DNA of 64,000 bases from Vibrio renipiscarius (GCF_000827885.1 NZ_JTKH01000003.1:62001-126000), one strand, 5' to 3'. Shown: positions 1 through 9,272, numbered from the stretch's first letter. Made by a program: numbers and translations. The notes: generated by a model from the sequence alone, not told the origin.

Positions 1-1543
1 CCAACTTACAACGCAATAGGTGCATAGGCAGTGCATCTTCGCGTAACACGTTCATCTGAATATCGCCCATCTCTTTATTGCCAAGCGTCCAGACACGGCG
101 TGCAATGGCGCGGTATTTTGGCTCGCGCAGAAGAAACTCAGCCAACGTCGTCTCTGTTGGATGCGCGCCTAGTGCCAGGTATAAACGATTCACTTGGCGA
201 CCGATATCAAGTGGCAACTCGCGATCTTCTCCAATTTCTTCACCTCGCACGCCCATACGCGGCTCTTCTTTGTCTTGCGATCGATACCAGAACCAGTAGT
301 TATTCTCAGCCAGTGTAAAATCAGCCTCAATCGCCCAGCGATACTTCTCTTCCATCAATACCAGCAAGTCCGCTACTTTTTTTCCGTTCGCAAGAGATAA
401 ACTTTCATCACAATTCATTTGCTCAGCGAAGACATCAACCCATTCAGGGTAAAGTTCAATAAGGCAAGACAGAAGCATCTCCTGTGTTTCTAAACTCAAT
501 ATCTCGGTTTGTTTCACCAACTCACACCACGTCGCGCATTGTTGGATATGGTTGTCGAGCTGCCGATTTAACTGGGCAAGCTCATCGATCGCTTGTAGGT
601 TAAGCTGATTTTGCGCAGGATTAATGGTGATCACTTGTTGCAAATGAGACTGTGCTTTGGCCAATAGATCATACAACGGCGCGTAATATCCCATTTCGCA
701 TGGCATCGATAAGACGAGGGCAAGCGCGCGTTCACGGGTCGTCATCCATTGATCCACCACACAAGGGTGATTGATCAAATACGGCGCCATACCAAGGCCT
801 GTTGCGTTACCTACACCTAAATAACGTTGTAGCCCGCGGTGTAGGGTTGCCGCTTGGGCGCCACCTTGTTGTTCTGCCAAATAATGAACCCAGTCTAAGC
901 TGAACTCTCGAATCAAGTAGACGGCGCACATTTGCGCGCTAAAGGATTGGCTGAAATCAGCGTTGTTCTCAAGCAATTTGAAATCGGCAATACCGAACTT
1001 GCCGTTGCCATACACGGCCGTGGTACGCAGTATGTAACCGACTTCGGCCAGCTCTTGTGGCTCAGGCTGAATACCTTGCGCCAAGCGAGAGACGATGTGC
1101 TCAAACACTCGCACACTTTTGTTAGCACGTGCGAGCACGAGTACCTTGTTAGGGTTACGCCCCGCTTCTTGTAGCGGCACATTCGCTCGTAGTTGTTCTA
1201 GCAAAGGAATATCAACATCACCATAGACCAGCGCAAACGTCACATCCCACTTTTCCGCAATCACGCGATCATTACGTTCACGGTCCGCAATTTGGTCACA
1301 AAACACCACCAAATGGTAGACGTGCTCGGGCGTAACCAGCTTATAAATCACATGGCCAAAACCTTGTGGGCATAGCTGCCATTCATGCTTGGTCACTCGC
1401 CATTGTTGCTGCGCCATTTTTCGAATCAAACTGCGTACAAAACTGATTCGACTTTGATGCATAGCGCCTAGCCTTTCAGGGGCCATAACAATCTCTGCTT
1501 TACGCAGAACTGCCTGAGAATCTGTTGAACGATGTGCATCCAT
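1..1543 (-). CDS. Large uncharacterised protein, C-terminus beyond the window
   Basis: One uninterrupted frame reads from an ATG at 1543 to the left edge, giving at least 514 codons; no stop is reached, so the protein is longer. A GGTGGTGAG ribosome-binding site lies 4 bases before the ATG and a TAG closes the frame just upstream. I do not recognise the family. The protein looks soluble: no signal peptide and no clear membrane span, rich in Gln, Leu and charged residues, mainly helical in appearance. It follows the BCCT carrier on the same strand (134-base gap), so it is probably the last gene of the RidA-ALDH-dipeptidase-BCCT group and may act on the substrate that group handles. The frame has coding character throughout (in-frame Gly/Ala-rich, no rare-codon runs). 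Function unknown. Confidence 0.8.
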   Translation of the reverse strand, partial: MDAHRSTDSQAVLRKAEIVMAPERLGAMHQSRISFVRSLIRKMAQQQWRVTKHEWQLCPQGFGHVIYKLVTPEHVYHLVVFCDQIADRERNDRVIAEKWDVTFALVYGDVDIPLLEQLRANVPLQEAGRNPNKVLVLARANKSVRVFEHIVSRLAQGIQPEPQELAEVGYILRTTAVYGNGKFGIADFKLLENNADFSQSFSAQMCAVYLIREFSLDWVHYLAEQQGGAQAATLHRGLQRYLGVGNATGLGMAPYLINHPCVVDQWMTTRERALALVLSMPCEMGYYAPLYDLLAKAQSHLQQVITINPAQNQLNLQAIDELAQLNRQLDNHIQQCATWCELVKQTEILSLETQEMLLSCLIELYPEWVDVFAEQMNCDESLSLANGKKVADLLVLMEEKYRWAIEADFTLAENNYWFWYRSQDKEEPRMGVRGEEIGEDRELPLDIGRQVNRLYLALGAHPTETTLAEFLLREPKYRAIARRVWTLGNKEMGDIQMNVLREDALPMHLLRCKL

Positions 1544-1577
1544 TTTGCTCACCACCTAATTCATTATAAGTATTGTG

Positions 1578-1616
1578 ATACCGGCTGATGGCATTATTGA
1601 TTCATCAGGCCGGTAT
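1578..1616. other. Imperfect hairpin between BCCT and downstream gene
   Basis: ATACCGGCTGATG pairs with CATCAGGCCGGTAT (one bulge). There is no T-run, so it is more likely an intra-operon attenuator or mRNA processing structure than a full terminator. Confidence 0.4.
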
Positions 1617-1677
1617 TAGGTTTTATGCGGAAGAAACTCGCCCGCGTTTCACGTTATTGGGTTGCCTTTAGCGCAGG

Positions 1678-3288
1678 CTATAAGCCTTGTTCTTTCGCCA
1701 TCTTGACCGCAATTTTCGGCGCGTTCCACAACGAAGGCAGCAAGATAAGCGACACCGGTACCGCCGTAATGACGATGAATGATTGCAAGGCAGAGATCCC
1801 CCCGGATCCGAGCGAAATCAAAATCAACGCCGTTACCCCCATCATGACGCCCCAAAAGGTACGAATGATGGCATTCGGTTCAGTTTCACCACTGATCACC
1901 ACACTAATGGTGTAGGTCATTGAGTCACCCGTGGTAACAATGAAGATGGTGGTGAGAATCAAAAACAGAATTGAAATCACCATCGGCATTGGCAGTTGTT
2001 GTGTGACTGCTAATAGCGCCCCCGGCAGATTAAAGCCTTCAAAAGCGGCGCTGACACTGCCCGGATTCGTAATTTCAAAGGCGAGACCTGACCCACCAAC
2101 AATGGTGAACCAAAAACAGGTCGCCAATGGCGCAATAATGCTGATGGTGACGATAAGTTGGCGAATGGTTCGGCCACGAGAAATACGCGCGATGAAAATC
2201 GCCATCATAGGTCCATAACCTAAGAACCAGCCCCAGAAGAAAACCGTCCACCAGCTTAGCCAGCCTTCATCACCACGATAGGTGGCCATTGGGATGAAGT
2301 TGTCGAGCATGCTGCCGACGCCTTGAATGTAGCCATTAAAAATAAAGCTGGTTGGGCCAAAAATGAGGATATAAGCCATCAACGCAACCGCCAGGATCAC
2401 GTTGTAGCGGCTAAGCATTTGCATGCCACGATTCAATCCACTCAATGCCGATAAGGTATAAAGGGCAATAGCAAATAAAATAATGATCAGCTGAGTGGTA
2501 AAGCCATCCGGAATTTCAAATAAAGCATTCAACGCGTAGCTCACCTGCAGGCCTAAAAAGCCGATCGGTCCAATCGTGCCTGCCGCCACGGCAACAATAC
2601 AACACGCATCAATCAAGGCGCCGGTATGCCCTTTTAGCGCGCGTTCACCCAATAATGGATAAAGCAACGTACGCGGCTTGAGCGGTAATCCTTTTTCATA
2701 GTGCAGATGCATCACCACAATCGAGGTTAAGCTACCCACGATAGACCACGCCAAGAAACCCCAGTGCATAAAAGATTGAGAAAGTGCATTCACTGCGCCT
2801 TGCTGTGGGTTTTCTTGCACACCGTATAACGGTGGCGGGTTCACATAGTGCGCAATAGGCTCTGCCGCCGCCCAAAAAACACCACCGCCGGCGAGCAGCG
2901 TACAGAAGAGGATCGCCATCCAACGAAACCCGTCCATTTCAGGCTTGGCAATGCCGCCTAAGATCACTTTGCCTGTTCGTCCTGCCGCTAATCCAAGGCC
3001 AATAAGAAAAGTAAGAAGAAGGAGCAATTGCCAATAGGGACCGAAGACTTTTACCGCCCAACCAAATCCAGAATTTACCAGTGAGGAAAGAAGCTCGCCA
3101 TCATACAAAGCGAGGCTAACAAACAGGGCGATAAACCCGCCGCTGTACCAAAAGGCAGGATTATCCAACCCTAGTTTTTCTATCGAGCTTGCGCTGCTTT
3201 GCGCGGGTGTTCCTTGCGTATTTGAAGATTGCTTCTGTGAAGATGACTTCGTTGAAACGCTTTTCATGCTATCAGATAAATCAGACAT
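1678..3288 (-). CDS. BCCT-family betaine/carnitine/choline-type transporter
   Basis: The 536-residue protein is a secondary carrier of the betaine-choline-carnitine transporter family, which imports quaternary or zwitterionic amines at the inner membrane. After a Ser/Gln-rich cytoplasmic tail of about 40 residues come about twelve membrane spans. Family marks seen are GGGVFWAAAEPIAHY (about 133-147) and the tryptophan-rich segment WWTVFFWGWFLGYGP (about 343-357) followed by ISRGRT. The start has a GGAGTCAG ribosome-binding site. It lies downstream of the dipeptidase-like gene with an ERIC-like repeat in the gap. The short tails argue for a metabolic uptake carrier rather than a strongly osmosensing one, but that is inference; substrate cannot be read from sequence. 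Confidence 0.93.
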   Translation of the reverse strand: MSDLSDSMKSVSTKSSSQKQSSNTQGTPAQSSASSIEKLGLDNPAFWYSGGFIALFVSLALYDGELLSSLVNSGFGWAVKVFGPYWQLLLLLTFLIGLGLAAGRTGKVILGGIAKPEMDGFRWMAILFCTLLAGGGVFWAAAEPIAHYVNPPPLYGVQENPQQGAVNALSQSFMHWGFLAWSIVGSLTSIVVMHLHYEKGLPLKPRTLLYPLLGERALKGHTGALIDACCIVAVAAGTIGPIGFLGLQVSYALNALFEIPDGFTTQLIIILFAIALYTLSALSGLNRGMQMLSRYNVILAVALMAYILIFGPTSFIFNGYIQGVGSMLDNFIPMATYRGDEGWLSWWTVFFWGWFLGYGPMMAIFIARISRGRTIRQLIVTISIIAPLATCFWFTIVGGSGLAFEITNPGSVSAAFEGFNLPGALLAVTQQLPMPMVISILFLILTTIFIVTTGDSMTYTISVVISGETEPNAIIRTFWGVMMGVTALILISLGSGGISALQSFIVITAVPVSLILLPSLWNAPKIAVKMAKEQGL

Positions 3289-3373
3289 ACTCTGACTCCA
3301 GAGGTTTTATGCAGCGCCAATGCCGTGAAGAAGCATTGGCTGGCAACAAAAAGTGTATTTCACACCTGCTCTA

Positions 3374-3500
3374 TATACCCAAACAACTTGAAGATACAGG
3401 TCGGCGACAAGCGAACAAAGCCTCTGAGCATAGATACACTATGTGATGAGGTTTGAGAGTGCCAGTCAACACCGCTGTCACTTCAAGTAGGACGGGTATA
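3374..3500 (+). repeat. ERIC-like intergenic repeat, copy 1
   Basis: This 127-bp element begins TATACCCAAACAACTTGAAG and ends CTTCAAGTAGGACGGGTATA, so its ends are inverted repeats; the middle holds GACAAGCGAACAAAGCCTC and an ATAGATACACTATGTGATGAG hairpin. Length, TATACCC ends and internal order match the enterobacterial ERIC/IRU family. It lies inside the dipeptidase-BCCT gap and would be transcribed. Confidence 0.85.
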
Positions 3501-3532
3501 ATTATGATTGTGGCAGCGTGCATTAATGGCTT

Positions 3533-4519
3533 TTAGCTCGGCTCTAGCCCTTGTTGTAAAAAGCGGAACCAGTTATCTCCTATCACTTGGCCAGCTTCAG
3601 ATTCATTGAATCCATGTTGCATCAAGCCGTGGTAAATATTCTCCATCCCCTGACTGCCACTAAACCATGGCAAGGCATCAGGCCATCCCGAATTACTCGC
3701 AGAACCTTCACCGTAATCCATCGCTTTTGACCAGCGGCCATTGCGCATCCACTCCAGCACTTGCTGTGGTTGGTTCAAGCACAAATCACTGCCAATACCT
3801 AAATGCTCAACACCAACCATGTCGGCTGTTTTCGCCACCATTTGGCAGAAGTCGTTTAAGCTACATTGGCTGCCATTCGGCAAGTGGAATGGGTACAAAC
3901 TAAAGCCAATCAAGCCGCCACGCTCAGTCAGCGCTTTGATCACCGCATTGGATTTATTGCGTAAGGCTTCATGAGCAAAGGTAGGATTTGCATGGCTGAT
4001 GCAGATTGGACGAGAGGAAAGATCGATCGCTTCAAGCGTTGAGCGCTCAGCGCTGTGGGACATATCGATGATCATGCCAACTCGGTTCATCTCTGCAATG
4101 GCTTGTTTGCCAAAGCGTGTTATGCCCGTGTCGTGCTGCTCATAACACCCCGTCGCCAATAAGCTTTGGTTATTATAGGTTAATTGCATGATGAGCAAAC
4201 CTTGGCGGCGCATTACTTCAATCAAGCCAATCTCATCATCAATCGGAGAGCAGTTTTGGGCACCAAATAACACACCCACTTTGCCTAGCTGCTTGGCCCT
4301 TTCTACGTCAGCCATGGAATGTATCGGCATGATCAGATCGGCGTTTTGTTCAAAACGTCGATTCCATTCGGTAAAACGCGTTAAGGTTTCACGTGCATTT
4401 TCGTGATAGACAATCGTCGCATGCACGGCGGTAATGCCACTCGCTTTCAGCGTTTGGAAATACTCTCGATCCCAATTGCAGTATTGCAATCCATCTATCA
4501 CGATCCGTTGCTGGTACAT
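3533..4519 (-). CDS. Renal-dipeptidase (M19) family protein lacking part of the metal site
   Basis: The 328-residue protein belongs to the membrane dipeptidase/M19 branch of the amidohydrolase fold: it has the FGKQAIAEMNRVGMIIDMSHS block (about 136-156), the second histidine in ISHANP (H176) and GIGSD (241-245). The classical family binds two zinc ions with an N-terminal HxD, a bridging Glu, and two His. Here the HxD position reads DGLQY (9-13) and the bridging Glu position reads GAQN (86-89), so three of five ligands are missing while H155 and H176 remain. There is no signal peptide. It sits between the aldehyde dehydrogenase and the BCCT carrier. It may be a one-metal or non-peptidase hydrolase acting on the imported amine; an inactive paralogue is the alternative. 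Confidence 0.85.
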   Translation of the reverse strand: MYQQRIVIDGLQYCNWDREYFQTLKASGITAVHATIVYHENARETLTRFTEWNRRFEQNADLIMPIHSMADVERAKQLGKVGVLFGAQNCSPIDDEIGLIEVMRRQGLLIMQLTYNNQSLLATGCYEQHDTGITRFGKQAIAEMNRVGMIIDMSHSAERSTLEAIDLSSRPICISHANPTFAHEALRNKSNAVIKALTERGGLIGFSLYPFHLPNGSQCSLNDFCQMVAKTADMVGVEHLGIGSDLCLNQPQQVLEWMRNGRWSKAMDYGEGSASNSGWPDALPWFSGSQGMENIYHGLMQHGFNESEAGQVIGDNWFRFLQQGLEPS

Positions 4520-4536
4520 AGCTACCCCTCTATCCT

Positions 4537-4596
4537 ATCCATTTCTAACGCATCCATTCCTAACGCGCCTATTTCTCACTCATCCATTCTCTACGC
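4537..4596. repeat. Four degenerate 15-bp tandem units
   Basis: Units ATCCATTTCTAACGC, ATCCATTCCTAACGC, a diverged third and ATCCATTCTCTACGC follow each other directly upstream of the dipeptidase-like gene, in the leader between it and the aldehyde dehydrogenase gene. Confidence 0.7.
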
Positions 4597-4635
4597 CATT
4601 CCTAGTGGCAGTGCCTTAACCGCAGTTTTAATCGA

Positions 4636-6126
4636 CTAATAAGGACGTTGATAAGCGGTTTTCACCACGGTGTAGAACTCTTTGGCGTATTGGCCTTGCT
4701 CACGCGGGCCAAAGCTTGACTCTTTACGGCCACCAAATGGCACGTGGTAATCGGTTCCTGCTGTCGGTAGGTTCACCATCACACAGCCCGTTTGAGCTTG
4801 TTGTTTGAAGATGGCGCTGCTACGCAAACTTTGCGTTATGATGCCGCCTGTCAGGCCAAAGCGGGTGTCGTTAACGGTCGCGATAGCTTCATCCAGATCC
4901 GCTACGCGAATCACGCTTGCCATCGGTGCAAACACCTCTTCTTGGTTTACTTCCCAGCTATTTTTCGTATTCAAAAATAGCGTTGGTGACATGTAGTAGC
5001 CTTCGTGTGGCATAGTTAATCGCTCACCGCCAAACGCCAATTCCGCCCCGCTACCTTTGGCTTTTTCAATCCACGTTAAGTTGGCATCCAGTTGCTTACC
5101 ATCTACGACAGGCCCCATAAAGATCCCGTCGTCAAGCGCATGCCCGACTTTCAGCTCGCTCATGCGTTTAATCAACGCGTCGACGTAAGCATCGTGAATG
5201 CTGTCCATCACCACCAATCGCGAGGAGGCGGTACATTTCTGCCCTGCGCCAGAGAATGAACCTGCAATCGTTGCTTCAACTGCAATTTGAATATCGGCAT
5301 CATCAGCAATCACCAAGGCGTTTTTACTGCCCATCTCTAACTGGCAACGAATAAAGTTTGGCGCGGTTGCCGCGGCGACTTTACGGCCTGTATCTACCGA
5401 TCCAGTAAAGCTGACGCCGTTGATCTGTTTAGAGTGAATCAGTGCATTACCAACGGTTGAACCACCACCTAAAACCAGGTTAAACGTGCCTGCTGGTAAA
5501 CCTTGGCGATGAATAATTTCGGTTAAGGCAACCGCACTCGCTGGCGTCAAATTGGCAGGTTTCCAAATCACACTGTTACCAAAAGCCAGCGCAGGGGCGA
5601 TTTTCCAAGCAGCCGTTGCGGTTGGGAAGTTCCATGGGGAAATAATGCCAATCACCCCCACCGCTTCACGAGTGACCTCGACCGACACGCCCGGGCGAAC
5701 TGACGCAGCGTTATCACCAATTTGACGCAGCACTTCTGCGGCAAAGTATTGGAAGAACTGACCGGCACGATAAATTTCGCCACGACCTTCGGCAAAAGGC
5801 TTGCCCTCTTCACGCGCCAGCAGCGCACCAAGCTCATCACAACGCCCAATCAGTTCATCACCGATCGCTTGTAATACTGCTTGCTTGCGCTCAATCGGCG
5901 TTCGTTCCCACTCAGGTTGCGCCTGCTTTGCCGCAGAAATGGCTTGCTGAACGTGATCTTCACTCGCTTGCGCAAACTCGCCTAAATTCTCAGTGATGTC
6001 AGATGGGTTAATATTGCTTACGGTACTCACGCCAGATTGCCATTCACCCGCGATGTATAGCGACTTTTCCGCCGCGACATTGGTGATCTGAGTAAACGTT
6101 TTTTGTGTGTATTGATGTTGAGTCAT
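4636..6126 (-). CDS. NAD(P)-dependent aldehyde dehydrogenase, KGSADH-like
   Basis: The 496-residue protein is a full-length ALDH-superfamily enzyme that oxidises an aldehyde to an acid. The cofactor-binding segment SPWNFPTATAAWKIAPAL, the general-base Glu in LEMGSKNALV and the catalytic Cys in GAGQKCTASSRLVV are all present. These segments resemble alpha-ketoglutaric semialdehyde dehydrogenases more than betaine aldehyde dehydrogenases, though this call is by eye. I chose the ATG at 6126 because AAGGAAA lies 5 bases upstream; the frame is open to 6177 but the extra residues look non-family. It is placed between ridA-like and dipeptidase-like genes, so it probably oxidises an aldehyde released from the transported compound. 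Confidence 0.9.
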   Translation of the reverse strand: MTQHQYTQKTFTQITNVAAEKSLYIAGEWQSGVSTVSNINPSDITENLGEFAQASEDHVQQAISAAKQAQPEWERTPIERKQAVLQAIGDELIGRCDELGALLAREEGKPFAEGRGEIYRAGQFFQYFAAEVLRQIGDNAASVRPGVSVEVTREAVGVIGIISPWNFPTATAAWKIAPALAFGNSVIWKPANLTPASAVALTEIIHRQGLPAGTFNLVLGGGSTVGNALIHSKQINGVSFTGSVDTGRKVAAATAPNFIRCQLEMGSKNALVIADDADIQIAVEATIAGSFSGAGQKCTASSRLVVMDSIHDAYVDALIKRMSELKVGHALDDGIFMGPVVDGKQLDANLTWIEKAKGSGAELAFGGERLTMPHEGYYMSPTLFLNTKNSWEVNQEEVFAPMASVIRVADLDEAIATVNDTRFGLTGGIITQSLRSSAIFKQQAQTGCVMVNLPTAGTDYHVPFGGRKESSFGPREQGQYAKEFYTVVKTAYQRPY

Positions 6127-6218
6127 GATGCTTTCCTTGTTCGCTCTGGCGGATACCGATCTTCCTAACCAGTTCATAAACGATTAAATGACAGACTTAG
6201 TTGGGTATGGCGTGGTCG

Positions 6219-6617
6219 TTATTGCGGCTGTGAGGCACTCGCATAGACAACAAACTCCACCAGCATTTCCTCACGAGCAAGCCCTGCAGCCACCATCGCT
6301 GCGCGATTTGGGTATGGCGCTGAAAAATACTCGGCATAAACTTCATTGACCGTTTTTAGGTATTCTCGGTCAGTCACATAAATCAGCACTTGCAGCACCG
6401 AATCTAACGACTCCCCTGCACATTCCAAAGTGTGAACGAGGTTGTTAAAGGTTTGACGCGTTTGTGCTTCAATACCGCCAGCGACGACAGCACCAGTGTC
6501 ATCGATTGGGATCTGCGCAGTATAGAGGGTGCCATTATTAACAATCGCCCACTCTAACGGCGCTTTAGAAGCAAACAATGCGGTTTTAACTGGCGTCTTT
6601 TTATTGTGTTTATTCAT
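6219..6617 (-). CDS. RidA/YjgF-family enamine/imine deaminase
   Basis: The 132-residue protein has the RidA fold signature, with R105 in PYPNRAAM and E121 in LVEFVVYA, the residues that bind the carboxylate and catalytic water in active RidA proteins. RidA proteins hydrolyse reactive enamine/imine intermediates to ketones plus ammonium. The ATG at 6617 has AGGGTGAAG just upstream; a TTG one codon earlier is in frame but less likely. It is the first gene of the minus-strand cluster and is divergent from a LysR regulator, which suggests that the pathway passes through an imine formed by oxidation of an amine. Confidence 0.9.
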   Translation of the reverse strand: MNKHNKKTPVKTALFASKAPLEWAIVNNGTLYTAQIPIDDTGAVVAGGIEAQTRQTFNNLVHTLECAGESLDSVLQVLIYVTDREYLKTVNEVYAEYFSAPYPNRAAMVAAGLAREEMLVEFVVYASASQPQ

Positions 6618-6688
6618 CAATCTTCACCCTTGCAACAAAAGATGTAATCAATATGTTTCTCGATAGTTAAATATTGCACTTTGACATT

Positions 6689-6737
6689 CGATAAATCTAA
6701 CGGTAAATTTTTTTCATTTGATTAGTTTTATTTATCG
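6689..6737. promoter_or_regulatory. Divergent control region with inverted repeat
   Basis: The 166-base gap between the RidA and LysR genes is AT-rich. CGATAAAT (6689-6696) is mirrored by ATTTATCG (6730-6737), and a related CGATAGTTAAAT lies at 6661. These are plausible LysR binding sites, but no experimental motif is known to me. Confidence 0.35.
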
Positions 6738-6783
6738 CCTTAAACAAAGTAAGGTGAACAAAGGGCTGGCAGGAGTCGTACTG

Positions 6784-7659
6784 ATGAGTATTAAGCTGCA
6801 ACAATTAAAGCATTTTGTGATGGTGGTAGAAGAAGGAGGATTTCGCGCGGCGTCGAATCGAGCGAATCGTTCACAAGCCGCACTCTCAACTTCGATAAAA
6901 GAGTTGGAAAAACTGCTCGGCCAACCACTGTTTGAAGCGGGGAATAAGGCTAAGTTAACCCCCTTTGGTGAGATCTGCGTACCGAAGATCGTGCAGTTTT
7001 TGAATGTGTACAGTGCACTCGACAACGATCTACGGGCTGCTGCCGCCGGCCAACAAGGGAAAGTTCGAATTGCGAGTGTACCGTCTGTCGCCGCCAAATT
7101 GATCCCGAGCGTACTCGCCACATTTTGTCGGCAATACCCTGAGGTTGAAGTGAGTTTGATCGACGACAACGCGGCTGGTGTCGCGAACCGTTTGTTGTCT
7201 GGTGAAGTCGACCTAGCAGTAGGTAATTTTACCTATATGAATGACCGTGCCATTGACTTCACGCCGCTCTTTTCCGACCCTATTGGCGTCGTCTGCCTGC
7301 GTGACCATCCCATCGCGGCCCATCCACAGGGTATTGGCTGGCAAACGTTACTCAAGCAACCTTTTATTCGCAATGGTACTTGTACCCTACTTGACCCAAC
7401 GCCCGCACGGGTATTAAGCGAGCAAGCGCTCTATTCCGTCGAAAACATCACTTCGCTATTTTCAGTGCTTGAGCTTGGTATTGGCGTGACAACACTACCG
7501 AAAATGGCCTTTCCAACCAGCGAAACACGCTTAGTGTGGATACCGCTTATCGATCCGCCATTAGAGCGCCAGATCGGCATCTTCCGTTTAATGGATAGAA
7601 CCATTTCACCGCAAGCGCATGCTTTCCATCAGCTGTGTCTTGAGTATCTGCGCTGTTAA
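6784..7659 (+). CDS. LysR-family transcriptional regulator
   Basis: The 291-residue protein has the N-terminal LysR winged helix-turn-helix (QLKHFVMVVEEGGFRAASNR then SQAALSTSIKELEKLLG) and a C-terminal substrate-binding effector domain. The ATG at 6784 is preferred because AGGAG lies 8 bases upstream and the protein then starts like other LysR proteins; the frame is open upstream to 6718. It is divergent from the RidA-ALDH-dipeptidase-BCCT cluster, the usual arrangement for a regulator that senses a pathway compound and controls the opposite operon. Its inducer is unknown. Confidence 0.93.
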   Translation: MSIKLQQLKHFVMVVEEGGFRAASNRANRSQAALSTSIKELEKLLGQPLFEAGNKAKLTPFGEICVPKIVQFLNVYSALDNDLRAAAAGQQGKVRIASVPSVAAKLIPSVLATFCRQYPEVEVSLIDDNAAGVANRLLSGEVDLAVGNFTYMNDRAIDFTPLFSDPIGVVCLRDHPIAAHPQGIGWQTLLKQPFIRNGTCTLLDPTPARVLSEQALYSVENITSLFSVLELGIGVTTLPKMAFPTSETRLVWIPLIDPPLERQIGIFRLMDRTISPQAHAFHQLCLEYLRC

Positions 7660-7817
7660 TTGAGTGTTTGCGTTCAACGTTAGTCTTCGGATACAAAAAA
7701 GCCACTGCAAGAGATAAAACCCCTGCAATAGATAAAACCAAAGTGATTGACGGAAAGTTTGCTTGCTCGATACACTACCGCTCAGATCATAGTGCTGTAC
7801 ACATTAAAGGATGACTT

Positions 7818-8474
7818 ATGACTACAACAAAGGCACTTGTCGTGTTTTCTGGCGGGCAAGATTCAACCACTTGTTTAATCGATGCTTTGAATACATACGA
7901 TGAGGTCCATGCAATAACGTTTGATTATGGTCAACGTCACTCTAATGAAATCGAAGTCGCTCTTGAAATTGGCAAAGAACTTAACGTGAAAAGTCACAAG
8001 GTGCTTGACGTTACCGCGATAAATGAACTTGCGATAAGTTCTCTTACTCGAGATAACATTCCTGTTTCAAATGAATTGAATGACAATGACCTGCCGAACA
8101 CCTTCGTGCCTGGGCGCAACATCGTCTTTCTCACTTACGCCTGCATTCACGCTTACCAACTGGGCATAAAGGATATTATTACGGGCGTGTGTGAAACCGA
8201 CTTCTCTGGTTATCCTGATTGCCGTGATAATTTCATCCGTGCATTAAACCTAGCGTGTAATCTAGGTATGGATAACAACGTGAATATCAAGACGCCTTTG
8301 ATGTGGCTAAACAAAGCTGAAACATGGGGACTGGCGGATAAGCACAACATGCTCGAGTATGTTCAGAATAAGACATTGACCTGCTACAACGGCATTTTGG
8401 GCAAGGGTTGCGGCGAATGCCCTGCTTGCCTGCTAAGACAAAATGGATTGGACGAATACTTCGCGAGTAAGTAA
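7818..8474 (+). CDS. queC: 7-cyano-7-deazaguanine (preQ0) synthase
   Basis: QueC converts 7-carboxy-7-deazaguanine to preQ0 with ATP and ammonia in the queuosine tRNA-modification pathway. The 218-residue protein has the PP-loop FSGGQDSTT at residues 10-18, the internal [17 protein letters not shown] block, and the zinc-binding cysteine cluster [13 protein letters not shown] near the C-terminus. AAAGGATGACTT lies before the ATG. It is convergent with queE, the enzyme that makes its substrate. Confidence 0.95.
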   Translation: MTTTKALVVFSGGQDSTTCLIDALNTYDEVHAITFDYGQRHSNEIEVALEIGKELNVKSHKVLDVTAINELAISSLTRDNIPVSNELNDNDLPNTFVPGRNIVFLTYACIHAYQLGIKDIITGVCETDFSGYPDCRDNFIRALNLACNLGMDNNVNIKTPLMWLNKAETWGLADKHNMLEYVQNKTLTCYNGILGKGCGECPACLLRQNGLDEYFASK

Positions 8475-8491
8475 GGTTTCAGCCGATAACA

Positions 8492-8525
8492 TTGATTGTC
8501 AACGAGAGCGCTCGTTGACAATCAA
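8492..8525. terminator. Perfect 15-bp hairpin between queC and queE
   Basis: TTGATTGTCAACGAG pairs exactly with CTCGTTGACAATCAA around a 4-base loop. It lies 17 bases after the queC stop in a convergent gap. There is no T-run, so termination is inferred from position and stem strength. Confidence 0.6.
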
Positions 8526-8606
8526 CATCCACCGCATGCAAATCCTAGCGATTCACTCAATAGGCAACCGACTCGCCTATTCACCTAAATTTCTGATTAA
8601 AACGGC

Positions 8607-9272
8607 TTAAGCGATTTGTAGATATTTGTGCGTTTGAATAGAAAGACGCCAATTACGTTTAATACACGTTTCAATACAAAGTTGAGTCGCACGTTCTTTC
8701 TGACTGATTGGCTGCAATGCAATAATGCGTTGAGGATCGAAACAAACAGAAGCCAATAAATCGTCTAGAATATCGATATCTTTTTGCGTCGCGACCGGAT
8801 GCTTTATTTCATTCGCTCTTACTAATGCGCTGTTAAGTATCGGCAAGCGCCCTTTCATGGCGACTTTAGGTGACACCGTAACCCAAGTATTTGGCGTTGT
8901 CCGAATCTCAGAGGTACCACTGGTTTCAATTTGGCAGACACACCCCAGCGTTTCAAATGCACTCGTTAATGGCGTCAAGTCATACAGACAAGGCTCGCCA
9001 CCGGTGATAACGATGTGCCGTGCAGTATAGGTGGCCTGATACAGCGATACGATATCTTCCACACTGACGTTACACCAATGAGCAGAATCTTGCTGCTTTG
9101 CCATCACATCGACAAGTTTTACCTCATCTTCTGGATCTGCACTCCAAGTCTGTTTTGTATCACACCAAGAACAACCAACATCGCATTGCTGCAGCCGAAT
9201 AAACACTGAAGGAACGCCAGTAAATGCCCCTTCCCCTTGGATGGTTTCAAACATTTCGTTTAATTTGTACAC
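8607..9272 (-). CDS. queE: 7-carboxy-7-deazaguanine synthase (radical SAM)
   Basis: QueE rearranges 6-carboxytetrahydropterin to 7-carboxy-7-deazaguanine, the ring-forming step before QueC. The 221-residue protein has the expected N-terminus (NEMFETIQGEGAFTGVPSVF), a cluster motif C-x3-C-x2-C in CDVGCSWCD, and the SAM-binding VITGGEPCLYDL. The start is a GTG at 9272; the next ATG, six codons in, would cut into the conserved N-terminus. No strong ribosome-binding site is visible before the GTG. Confidence 0.93.
   Translation of the reverse strand: MYKLNEMFETIQGEGAFTGVPSVFIRLQQCDVGCSWCDTKQTWSADPEDEVKLVDVMAKQQDSAHWCNVSVEDIVSLYQATYTARHIVITGGEPCLYDLTPLTSAFETLGCVCQIETSGTSEIRTTPNTWVTVSPKVAMKGRLPILNSALVRANEIKHPVATQKDIDILDDLLASVCFDPQRIIALQPISQKERATQLCIETCIKRNWRLSIQTHKYLQIA

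Noticed and set aside
31..400. Plus-strand open frames at the left edge
   Set aside because: They are shadows of the long minus-strand frame 1-1543, which has a ribosome-binding site and continuous coding character.
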